A program made the position numbers and the translations under genes. Of a stretch of DNA of 64,000 nt, positions 1 to 8,020 are shown in pieces; positions within the stretch are counted from its first letter, which is position 1; every line of letters begins with the position of its first letter. The DNA is taken from contig NZ_FYFA01000002.1 in the NCBI RefSeq assembly GCF_900188435.1, positions 62,001 through 126,000 of the forward strand, written 5' to 3'. This stretch comes from Marinobacter sp. es.048 (GTDB lineage Bacteria > Pseudomonadota > Gammaproteobacteria > Pseudomonadales > Oleiphilaceae). The notes under the pieces were generated by a model, which was given only the letters and a program-made list of their open reading frames with translations, was not told where the DNA came from and made no database searches.

Positions 1-2125
1 CTATGGGCAACGCCTGATGATTGCCGAAATTGCCAGGTACATGGGCGACATCACTGAGAATGATGGTCAGAGAACCTCCCCGGCCTCGGCTTGTGTTGTG
101 GAGGCCGGCACCGGTACGGGCAAAACCCTGGCCTACTTGATCGCCGCCATTCCGGTGGCAAAAGCCCTGGGCAAAACCCTGGTGATATCCACCGCGACCG
201 TAGCCCTTCAGGACCAGATTGTGCTCAAGGACCTTCCGGACCTGAAGAAGCACAGCAAGATGGACTTCAACTGGACGCTCGCCAAAGGCCGGGGTCGCTA
301 TCTTTGCATGTCCCGCCTGGAAGCCCGCCTGCACGACGAGGGAAATACCGACAGTGACACCATGCCCCTGTTCCTGTTGGATGGCCCGAAAAATGAAGAA
401 CCCGGCACCCGGGCATTCTTTGAAGAGATGCTGGCCAGCTACGGCTCAAGGGAGTGGGACGGTGACCGGGACCATTGGCCGGAGCAGATCCCGGACGATG
501 TCTGGCGACAGGTAACCACGGATCATCGCCAATGCACCAACCGCCATTGCAGCTATTTTGACAGCTGTGCGTTTTTCGATGCCCGCAAAGACCTTGATGA
601 TGCCGATATCGTGGTTGCCAACCACGACCTGGTGCTGGCCGACCTGGCATTAGGCGGCGGGGCGATTTTGCCGGAGCCGGAGAATGCCCTCTACATTTTC
701 GATGAGGCTCATCATCTTCCTGACAAGGCCCTGAATCACTTTGCCGCATCGCTCCCACTTAATGCCACCCGCCAGTGGCTGAAACAGCTTTCCCAGGCGC
801 TGGTTAAAATGCAGCCTTACCTGGCCGCCGGAACTCAGGCCGCGAAATCCCTGGACCGAATCAGTTCTGCGTCAAGGGAAGTGGATCTGGTGCTGAACCG
901 GGTTTACGAGGAAGCCGAGCAGAATACCGGGTGGGAGTTCAACGAAGAGCGCAGAACGGCCCAGTGGCGTTATCCGGAAGGCGAACTGCCGGAAGCCATG
1001 GCGGAGCTCGCAGCCGAGAGTCGTATTGCAACCGCCAATATGGTTCGACAACTGGGCGTTCTGGCGGATGAACTGCAGGGTGCCTTCGACGAGCGCAAGG
1101 AACATGAGATTGACCGGGAAACGGCGGAAGCCTGGTATCCGGTGATTGGTTCGTTTCACGCCCGGGCAGAAGACCAGTTAAGGCTGTGGACAGCCTGGTG
1201 CGAACAGGGCAACGTGAAGCCCGCCGGTGAGGCAGAAGCAGACACTGAAGCCGGGGAGGAGGCTGACGCAAGGCCAAAGACACAGAAAAGCCCGCCACCG
1301 GCCCGCTGGGCAGTGCGACAACGCTGGGATCACGCGGAAGACATTACCCTGTACAGTTCACCGGTATTGGCGGACAACCTCTTGTACTCCAGGCTCTGGT
1401 CCCGGGCCTACGGTGCTGTTCTCACCAGTGCCACACTGACTGCACTTGGCCGATTTGATCGGCTGAATGCCCGGGCGGGATTACCCCAGGGCAGCCGCTT
1501 CCTCGTGGTCCCGAGTTCTTTCCGGTATGGCGAGATGGCCACGGTAGAGGTGCCTGCTATGTCCGCCATGCCAACGGATGACGGCTTCGCTGATGAGCTG
1601 GTTAAACGACTGCCTGATTTGTGGGCGGGCGAGAAAGCGACTCTGGTATTGTTCACTTCCCGGCGTCAGATGCAGCAGGTGCGGGACGCACTGGCCCCGG
1701 AATACCCGGATTTGATCATCACCCAGGACGATATGGCCAAGGGCGAAGTGCTCAGGCAGCATTGCAGCCGGGTGGACGAGGGCCGTCCGAGTGTTCTGTT
1801 TGGTGTTGCCAGCTTTGCCGAGGGCATCGATCTTCCCGGCAAGTATCTGCACCACGTTGTGATTACTCGTTTGCCGTTTTCAGTGCCGGACGACCCCATT
1901 GAGGCGAGCCTGGCCGAGTGGGTGACCCAGCGAGGCGGCAATCCATTTATGGAAATTACCGTTCCGGACGCTTCAATAAAACTGGTTCAGGCGGTGGGTC
2001 GACTGCTTCGGACCGAGCAGGACACCGGCAGAGTGACGATTCTGGATCGCCGTATTATTGCCCGTCGGTATGGCCAGCTATTGCTCGATGCCTTGCCGCC
2101 GTTCCGTCGAATTATCGAACGCTGA
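1..2125 (+). CDS. dinG: ATP-dependent DNA helicase DinG (5'-truncated by the window edge)
   Basis: Superfamily 2 iron-sulfur helicase that unwinds DNA 5'-3' and helps resolve D-loops, R-loops and G-quadruplexes. The reading frame is open from base 2; the ATG at 17 lies inside the conserved QRLMIAEIA segment, so roughly 30 N-terminal residues are outside the window. Walker A is EAGTGTGKT. The four Fe-S cysteines fit RYLCM followed by CTNRHCSYFDSC. The DEAH box is IFDEAHH near 695-720. The C-terminal helicase motif QAVGRLLRTEQDTGRV is present. The 702 residues seen plus the missing start match the usual length of about 715. Nothing looks broken apart from the edge truncation. The family call is secure from motifs; the exact in vivo substrate is not readable. 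Confidence 0.95.
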   Translation, partial: YGQRLMIAEIARYMGDITENDGQRTSPASACVVEAGTGTGKTLAYLIAAIPVAKALGKTLVISTATVALQDQIVLKDLPDLKKHSKMDFNWTLAKGRGRYLCMSRLEARLHDEGNTDSDTMPLFLLDGPKNEEPGTRAFFEEMLASYGSREWDGDRDHWPEQIPDDVWRQVTTDHRQCTNRHCSYFDSCAFFDARKDLDDADIVVANHDLVLADLALGGGAILPEPENALYIFDEAHHLPDKALNHFAASLPLNATRQWLKQLSQALVKMQPYLAAGTQAAKSLDRISSASREVDLVLNRVYEEAEQNTGWEFNEERRTAQWRYPEGELPEAMAELAAESRIATANMVRQLGVLADELQGAFDERKEHEIDRETAEAWYPVIGSFHARAEDQLRLWTAWCEQGNVKPAGEAEADTEAGEEADARPKTQKSPPPARWAVRQRWDHAEDITLYSSPVLADNLLYSRLWSRAYGAVLTSATLTALGRFDRLNARAGLPQGSRFLVVPSSFRYGEMATVEVPAMSAMPTDDGFADELVKRLPDLWAGEKATLVLFTSRRQMQQVRDALAPEYPDLIITQDDMAKGEVLRQHCSRVDEGRPSVLFGVASFAEGIDLPGKYLHHVVITRLPFSVPDDPIEASLAEWVTQRGGNPFMEITVPDASIKLVQAVGRLLRTEQDTGRVTILDRRIIARRYGQLLLDALPPFRRIIER

Positions 2126-2151
2126 GTTCCCGCTCTGGATCATTCAGCCAT

Positions 2152-2183
2152 AAAAAAAGAGCCAGCCCCGAAGGGGGTGGCTC
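2152..2183 (-). terminator. rho-independent terminator
   Basis: A GAGCCA...TGGCTC stem continues into a CCCC/GGGG stem with one internal mismatch (2159-2183). It is followed on the minus strand by seven T (2152-2158). It would end the candidate sRNA or read-through from the MalT-like gene. The T-run is on the minus side only, so it is a poor terminator for dinG. Confidence 0.75.
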
Positions 2184-2284
2184 TCATCAAGAGGGTTCTT
2201 TCGAACCCGGGCGTCGAAACAACGCGGAACAAGAAATCTGAAGGCCTGAAGTTTCAGAATTCCTGGTGAGGCTTCCCTCACCGT
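2152..2284 (-). ncRNA. candidate small regulatory RNA, about 130 nt
   Basis: Read on the minus strand, this gap encodes a series of hairpins. A 5' hairpin has GGTGAGG and CCTCACC arms around a GAAG loop (2265-2282). A middle inverted repeat TCTGAA...TTCAGA lies at 2237-2258. A GGGTTC-GAAA-GAACCC hairpin with a GNRA loop lies at 2193-2208. A GC-rich terminator stem follows at 2159-2183, ending in seven U. A TATTAT -10-like hexamer at 2292-2297 would start the transcript almost exactly at the first hairpin. I see no convincing open reading frame. The structure is seen directly; the RNA itself is inferred. It could instead be the structured 3' UTR of the upstream MalT-like gene. I do not recognise the family. 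Confidence 0.5.
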
Positions 2285-2288
2285 GGAA

Positions 2289-2320
2289 ATAATAATAGGG
2301 GATTAGAGGGCGTAGACGGA
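2289..2320 (-). promoter_or_regulatory. putative activator-dependent promoter of the candidate sRNA
   Basis: On the minus strand two overlapping TATTAT hexamers (2289-2297) could serve as a -10. No good -35 exists: the position holds TCCGTC, as expected for an activated promoter. Upstream lie three short repeats and a CRP-type site. Assignment is inference from arrangement. Confidence 0.35.
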
Positions 2321-2346
2321 TCGTCCAAAGGGCGTAGCGGGCGTAG
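2308..2346. repeat. three direct repeats of GGGCGTAG
   Basis: Identical 8-base GGGCGTAG copies start at 2308, 2330 and 2339. The last two are 9 bases apart and the first is 22 bases from the second. Short asymmetric G-rich direct repeats upstream of a promoter are the form MalT-family regulators bind (MalT box GGGGA[TG]GAGG). A MalT-like gene ends 50 bases away, so it is the natural candidate binder. Confidence 0.5.
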
Positions 2347-2361
2347 ATTGCTGAGGTATAG

Positions 2362-2377
2362 TGTGACGCGCGTCACA
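2362..2377. promoter_or_regulatory. perfect CRP/Vfr-type binding palindrome
   Basis: TGTGACGCGCGTCACA is a 16-base perfect palindrome matching the CRP/Vfr core TGTGA-N6-TCACA exactly. It sits 18 bases beyond the stop codon of the MalT-like gene, between two convergent genes. The only plausible target is therefore the minus-strand promoter at about 2290-2320, with the site centred near -85. The sequence is certain; binding is inferred. Confidence 0.55.
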
Positions 2378-2395
2378 AATTCGATTGCTTCGGTA

Positions 2396-5134
2396 TCAGG
2401 GTTCCAGTAGCCCCAGTTCCCGGGCCCGGGCCAGTGCTTCGGTCCTGCGGCCAACGCCCAGTTTGCCGTAGAGGTTGCGAATGTGGGCTTTTACGGTAGC
2501 CGGCGCGACCTTCATTTTTGAGGCAATTTCCTTGTTGGCATGCCCCGCATGAATCAATTCCAGCACCTCCAGCTCTCGCTGGCTGAGTGGTTCGGGTAGT
2601 GCGTCCGTCTTGAATGCCGGCCGTCCAGCGGGATTGGAAGCAGAGTCTTCGCTGGTTTCAGGATGCGCCTGGCGCAATTCTCTTTGCTCCAAGAGCATTT
2701 CCCGGACTTTGCCGTTCCAGCTGCCGGGGACATTCAGCGCGGGCAGGTCCAGCAGTAAGGCTCGCAGTTCCGGACTTTCTTCGGCAAACAGCCGCATGAA
2801 TCCGGCCTCGGCAGCCAGGTTTACCGCCCGCGTCAGCATCTGTTCCGATTCGTTTTTGCGCTTCTGCTTTGCCAGCGCCTCGCCATAGACCAACAGTATC
2901 TCCACCAGGTGACGGTTATGGGCATTGCGTTCAGCCGGATTCAGCAAGGCGCTGAGTATTTCCTGGGCCCGCTCCGGCTGATCCAGAGCCACCAGCACCC
3001 GGGCTTCGCTGATCCGGCTCTGTTCAAGATGAAGCGGGTTGGTGAACTCGGCACCGGCCCGGGAATCCAGGCTGGCACGGGCTTGTTCAGGGTGTCCGGC
3101 AGCAAGATAGCACCGCGCCAAAAGGGCGGTGCTGGCAGGTGGCTCAAAAACAATCTGCTCACGGCGTTTTCGACCTGTCAGCGAAGCGTCTTCAAGGGCC
3201 TCAATGGCGTCCTGAAGGTTACCCTCGCTAAAGGCAAGGTGACCTCGAACATATTGGATGATCACGTGCTGTCCGGGTTCCGTACCCCGCTCAAGATGCT
3301 CAAGCAGAGGCTGTAAGTGGGTGGCGGCGAGCTGGGGATGGTTGCGCTCCCGTTGGATTTCACACAGGGTGCTGTTCTGCCAGCAGGATATAAGCCTTGG
3401 TTGGCTGGGGTCCGAGTAGTGCCGGTCCACCCATTGCCGGATGTCGGTGCAGGTTTCCAGCGCCAGATCGATATCGCCCCGATTGTACTGAATCCACGCC
3501 AGCAGGCCGCCGCTGGAGAGCACGGTGCTGGGTTTATGCTCGACCTGTCCGTAGCGAACGGCTGACTGCAGTGCGTCCTCGGCTTCGGTAAGCTCACCCT
3601 TGCTATAGTAATCCAGGCCTAGCCCGTAATAGGTCACGGACTTCAGCGGGATGCGAGTGTGGTCTATCTCCCTGAGTACCTGTCGTGTAAGATCGGCGGC
3701 GCGTTTGTCATCACTCCGGGTCCGGGCCAAATACGAGCGCATCAGCGAGTTCTCGCTCTGCAGCCCAAGAGCCCCTTCCGCATCCGGATGTGAATCGGCT
3801 ACCTGGCGGTCCAGCAGATCCTCGAGTGCTGATAGCAGCGGTTCCAGAGTGTCCACCCGGTTGGCAAAGAATAGCCCCCAGATCCGGAGCATCTGGAGTT
3901 GTGGATTGTCGTTTACCAATTCCTGGGGCAGCGCATCGAGCCAGTCCAGCACGGGGAGGTGATAGCCACCATGGATCAGATTGTTGCCATGTTCGGCCAA
4001 TACACGGGCGAGCCACGGCCAGTCCTTCTGGCGGACAATCTGGGCAATGGCTTCCTGAACATGGCCATGGGCCAATAGCCATTTCACGGTTCGTTGCCAG
4101 AGACGTGTTGCCTTCTCTGGTTCCGTGTGACTGATCCTGAGCAACAGCGCATCCCGGAACAGATCGTGGTAGCGGAACCACTCGTTCCGGGTATCCAGCG
4201 GAATCAGGAACAGGTTTTGACTCAGGAGCGTTTTGAGCATTTCCTGGCTGTCGTTGGACTCACGGATTGAGTCACAAAGGGAAGCGCAGAGCCTTGGGCA
4301 GCAGGCGGTTTCAAGTAGAAAAGTCGCAATATCCCGGGGTTGCTGTTCCAGCACTTCGCTCAGGACATAATCGCTGATATAGCGCTCATCCAGATTTATT
4401 TGGTTTCCCGATACGGCTGCGTCTTTCCCGGAGAACGTCGCCGAAAGCGCGGAAAGCTGCATGGCGGCTACCCAGCCTTCGGTTTTTCGGCAAATGGCGT
4501 GGATATCCGCGTCGGTGATATCCAGGCCCAGGCCCATGGTGTCGCGGAAAAACTGCCGGCACTCTTCCTCAGAGAAGGCCAGCAGGCCGGGGTGGATGTC
4601 CTCAATCCAGCGGCGGACGCGCCAGCGTGGGAGCGGCAGGGGCGGCTCCGTTCGGGAGGGCAGGGTTACCAGGACTCCTGGCGGCAGATAGTCGATGAAA
4701 TAGGCAAACTGCCTGTGGATGGCCGGGTTTCCAATAAAGTGGAAATCGTCCAGTACCAGGGCCCAACTGCTGCCGTCCTGCGCCAGGATATTGATCAGGC
4801 CGGTAATGGCCTCGGTAAAGGTTTTATCGGATTGGTGGGCCAGCTGTTTACGCAGCTCCGCCGCACCGGTCAGTCCGGCCTGTTCGAAGGCCCCGATAAC
4901 GTACTGCCAGAATCGCCTGGGCTCATCATCGTGTTCATCCAGAGAGAGCCAGGCTGTGGGTGAGGAAACCCGCGAGCACCATTGCGCCACCAGTGTAGTC
5001 TTTCCAAAGCCTGCCGGCGCAATCACCAGGTTCAGCCGTTTGGGGCCCAGGGACTCAAGCAGGTCGCTCAGCCGCTCACGCTTGACCGCGCGCGAATCTG
5101 ACGTTGGCCTGAGAAACTTGGTGGTGAGCAGCAT
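2396..5134 (-). CDS. MalT-like ATP-dependent LuxR-family transcriptional activator
   Basis: Large STAND-type regulator of about 912 residues, close to MalT (901). An N-terminal Walker A (PAGFGKTT, about residues 40-47) and NTPase region precede a long helical TPR-like region that normally senses a ligand. A C-terminal LuxR helix-turn-helix (LSQRELEVLELI... to VKAHIRNLYGKL) occupies the last 65 residues. I start at the ATG at 5134, where an AGGGA ribosome site sits upstream and the protein begins MLLTTKFLRP as MalT does. A TTG 72 bases upstream is the alternative. No maltose genes are nearby, so the inducer is unknown. Related LuxR genes lie beside cysB-cysH-thrH-pabB in Pseudomonas, so the linkage is old. 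Three GGGCGTAG repeats just downstream may be its target. Confidence 0.85.
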   Translation of the reverse strand: MLLTTKFLRPTSDSRAVKRERLSDLLESLGPKRLNLVIAPAGFGKTTLVAQWCSRVSSPTAWLSLDEHDDEPRRFWQYVIGAFEQAGLTGAAELRKQLAHQSDKTFTEAITGLINILAQDGSSWALVLDDFHFIGNPAIHRQFAYFIDYLPPGVLVTLPSRTEPPLPLPRWRVRRWIEDIHPGLLAFSEEECRQFFRDTMGLGLDITDADIHAICRKTEGWVAAMQLSALSATFSGKDAAVSGNQINLDERYISDYVLSEVLEQQPRDIATFLLETACCPRLCASLCDSIRESNDSQEMLKTLLSQNLFLIPLDTRNEWFRYHDLFRDALLLRISHTEPEKATRLWQRTVKWLLAHGHVQEAIAQIVRQKDWPWLARVLAEHGNNLIHGGYHLPVLDWLDALPQELVNDNPQLQMLRIWGLFFANRVDTLEPLLSALEDLLDRQVADSHPDAEGALGLQSENSLMRSYLARTRSDDKRAADLTRQVLREIDHTRIPLKSVTYYGLGLDYYSKGELTEAEDALQSAVRYGQVEHKPSTVLSSGGLLAWIQYNRGDIDLALETCTDIRQWVDRHYSDPSQPRLISCWQNSTLCEIQRERNHPQLAATHLQPLLEHLERGTEPGQHVIIQYVRGHLAFSEGNLQDAIEALEDASLTGRKRREQIVFEPPASTALLARCYLAAGHPEQARASLDSRAGAEFTNPLHLEQSRISEARVLVALDQPERAQEILSALLNPAERNAHNRHLVEILLVYGEALAKQKRKNESEQMLTRAVNLAAEAGFMRLFAEESPELRALLLDLPALNVPGSWNGKVREMLLEQRELRQAHPETSEDSASNPAGRPAFKTDALPEPLSQRELEVLELIHAGHANKEIASKMKVAPATVKAHIRNLYGKLGVGRRTEALARARELGLLEP

Positions 5135-5317
5135 GGATTCCCTGAATACTGGAGTGTGGAATTGCCCAGACAGGGCACTAGGGATTGTGTCCTTTGTAAT
5201 CACCAAGTCAAGGGCTGAGAAGCCACTTTAATCACGCCAAGGTTTTATCAGGGGCTGCGTAAATGCAATTTTGGTCTAAACTGTGTGAAAGAAGTTGTCT
5301 ATATTAAAAAAGAATGA

Positions 5318-6358
<1,041 letters not shown>

Positions 6359-6385
6359 TGGGTGAGCGGGTAGCGTAAGCCCGGG

Positions 6386-7108
6386 TTATTCCCGGGCGAT
6401 CAAATTGCCTGCGTGAAGACCGCATTCCTTCTGGGTGGCTTCTTCCCACCACCAGCGACCCTCTCTTTCGTGCTGCCCGGGTAGGACAGGGCGAGAGCAG
6501 GGCTGGCAGCCGATGCTTACGAAGCCTTTTTCGTGCAGCTCGTTGTAGGGTGCCTCGGACATACGGATGTAATCCCACACCTCTTTCGACGTCCAGTTCG
6601 CCAGCGGATTGAACTTAACCAGTGTCTTTTCATCAGTTGAGAAAGCGGTGTCTTCCTGAACAATCGGTACATCGTTGCGTGTGCCCGGGCTCTGATCTTT
6701 GCGCTGCCCGGTAATCCAGGCATCCACGGTTGCCAGCTTGCGGCGCAGAGGATTGACCTTTCGAATGCCGCAGCACTCGCTGTGCCCATCCTCGTAGAAG
6801 CTGAACAGGCCTTTCTTGTTCACCAGATCCTGAATTTCCTGAGCATCTGGAAACAGAACTTCGATCTCGATGCCGTAATGCTTGCGAACGCGCTCGACAA
6901 ACTCGTAGGTTTCCGGGTGCAGGCGGGCTGTATCCAGAGTGAAAACCTTCAGGTTGTCAGTCAGTTTGTGTGCCATCTCAATCAGTACAACATCCTCGGC
7001 ACCACTGAAGGAAATGGCGATGTTGTCGTATTTTTTCAGGGCAGTTTTAAGAATCGAACGGGGGCTCTGGCCTTCGAGCTCGTCCCGCAAGGTTTGAATA
7101 TCGGTCAT
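6386..7108 (-). CDS. cysH: thioredoxin-dependent adenylylsulfate (APS) reductase
   Basis: Reduces activated sulfate to sulfite in assimilatory sulfate reduction, using thioredoxin. The 240-residue protein carries the Cys-Cys pair C112-C113 (ECCGIRKV) and the C201-x2-C204 pair (GCQPC), which bind a [4Fe-4S] cluster. The catalytic cysteine is C229 in ECGLH near the C terminus. The cluster cysteines are absent from E. coli PAPS reductase and mark APS-type enzymes such as that of Pseudomonas aeruginosa, so APS is the likely substrate. I chose the ATG at 7108 over a TTG 30 bases upstream. The gene is convergent with cysB and divergent from thrH; an inverted repeat in the divergent gap could be a CysB site. 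A CCCGGG-TTATT-CCCGGG hairpin overlaps its stop codon. Confidence 0.93.
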   Translation of the reverse strand: MTDIQTLRDELEGQSPRSILKTALKKYDNIAISFSGAEDVVLIEMAHKLTDNLKVFTLDTARLHPETYEFVERVRKHYGIEIEVLFPDAQEIQDLVNKKGLFSFYEDGHSECCGIRKVNPLRRKLATVDAWITGQRKDQSPGTRNDVPIVQEDTAFSTDEKTLVKFNPLANWTSKEVWDYIRMSEAPYNELHEKGFVSIGCQPCSRPVLPGQHEREGRWWWEEATQKECGLHAGNLIARE

Positions 7109-7188
7109 GGCCCGGCATTGCCTTATCTGAGTGTGCAAGGGGATCTAACTGAGCGAAAAGGCTACCATTAAATCCTTCATACGCTGAA

Positions 7189-7214
7189 GGAATGACCATC
7201 TATATGGTTATTCC
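7189..7214. promoter_or_regulatory. inverted repeat in the cysH-thrH divergent gap, possible CysB operator
   Basis: GGAATGACCAT (7189-7199) and ATGGTTATTCC (7204-7214) form 11-base arms with one mismatch around CTAT. The arms contain the GGAATAA/TTATTCC-like half-sites described for CysB. A second palindrome, CCTTCA-TACGC-TGAAGG, adjoins at 7174-7190. Location upstream of cysH fits activation by the neighbouring cysB product. Binding is inference. Confidence 0.4.
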
Positions 7215-7339
7215 GTGGTTAAAAGCCCGGGATTACACTTTACGATGCAATCCCGCCCGGTTTTTCTTATCATACGCTCCGAATAGTGGCAGACCGACAA
7301 ACCGTAGTCGCCCTTAACCAATCGAAGCAGGAGATCGTT

Positions 7340-7954
7340 GTGGAACTGGCATGCCTTGACCTTGAAGGAGTATTGATCCCGGAAATCTGGATCGCGTTCG
7401 CCGAAAAGACCGGCATTGAAGAGCTCAAGGCGACCACCCGCGATATTCCGGATTATGACGTACTGATGAAGCAGCGCCTGAAGCTGCTGGACCAGCACGG
7501 TTATGGCCTTCCACAAATCCAGGAAGTGATCGGCGAGCTGGACCCGCTGCCCGGCGCCCGGGAGTTCCTGGATTGGCTGCGTGAGCGTTTTCAGGTGGTG
7601 ATTCTGTCTGACACCTTCTACGAATTCGCCATGCCTCTGATGAAAAAACTGGGCTATCCAGCCCTGCTTTGTCACAAGCTGGAAGTCGCAGACGATGGCC
7701 AGATCACCAATTACCTGCTGCGCCAGCGTGATCCCAAGCGCCAGTCGGTGAGGGCATTTCAGTTGCTGAATTACCGCGTGATTGCTGCCGGTGATTCCTA
7801 TAACGACACCACCATGTTGGGTCAGGCCGAAGCCGGTATCCTGTTCCATGCGCCGCAGAACGTGATCGACGAGTTTCCGCAGTTTCCTGCGGTGCATAAC
7901 TTCGATGATCTCAGGCAGGAGTTTCTCAAGGCGAGCGCTATTCACAACGCCTGA
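7340..7954 (+). CDS. thrH: ThrH: phosphoserine phosphatase / phosphoserine-homoserine phosphotransferase
   Basis: HAD-superfamily enzyme that hydrolyses phosphoserine and can transfer its phosphate to homoserine, feeding threonine synthesis. The 204-residue protein starts at GTG 7340 (VELACLDLEGVL), with CAGGAG about 7 bases upstream. This matches the start of Pseudomonas ThrH, MEIACLDLEGVL. The HAD nucleophile lies in DLEGVL, motif II is ILSDTFYEF, and the metal site is AGDSYNDTTML. The near-universal ThrH stretch KATTRDIPDYDVLMKQRL is intact. A frame open from 7286 would add 18 residues without support. It is divergent from cysH and convergent with pabB, separated from it by a strong hairpin. 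Confidence 0.94.
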   Translation: MELACLDLEGVLIPEIWIAFAEKTGIEELKATTRDIPDYDVLMKQRLKLLDQHGYGLPQIQEVIGELDPLPGAREFLDWLRERFQVVILSDTFYEFAMPLMKKLGYPALLCHKLEVADDGQITNYLLRQRDPKRQSVRAFQLLNYRVIAAGDSYNDTTMLGQAEAGILFHAPQNVIDEFPQFPAVHNFDDLRQEFLKASAIHNA

Positions 7955-7970
7955 TCCAAAAGCTGAAAGC

Positions 7971-8000
7971 GGGGTCAGAAGAAAGCCTGCTTCTGACCCC
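7971..8000. terminator. long hairpin between convergent thrH and pabB
   Basis: An 11-base perfect stem, GGGGTCAGAAG / CTTCTGACCCC, surrounds an 8-base loop. ATTTTGA follows on the plus side and only a weak T-run on the minus side. It probably ends both transcripts. The GGGGTCAGA motif also recurs in dispersed palindromes of other gammaproteobacteria, so it may have a mobile-repeat origin. Confidence 0.6.
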
Positions 8001-8020
8001 ATTTTGACTTCATCTCAAGT

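Noticed and set aside
6379..6397. GCCCGGG-TTATT-CCCGGGC hairpin between cysB and cysH as a terminator
   Set aside because: The stem is good but no T-run follows on either strand and it overlaps the cysH stop, so I do not list it as a terminator.
7208..8002. Minus-strand open frame covering thrH
   Set aside because: It runs antisense to a gene with full ThrH motifs and has no recognisable protein features.
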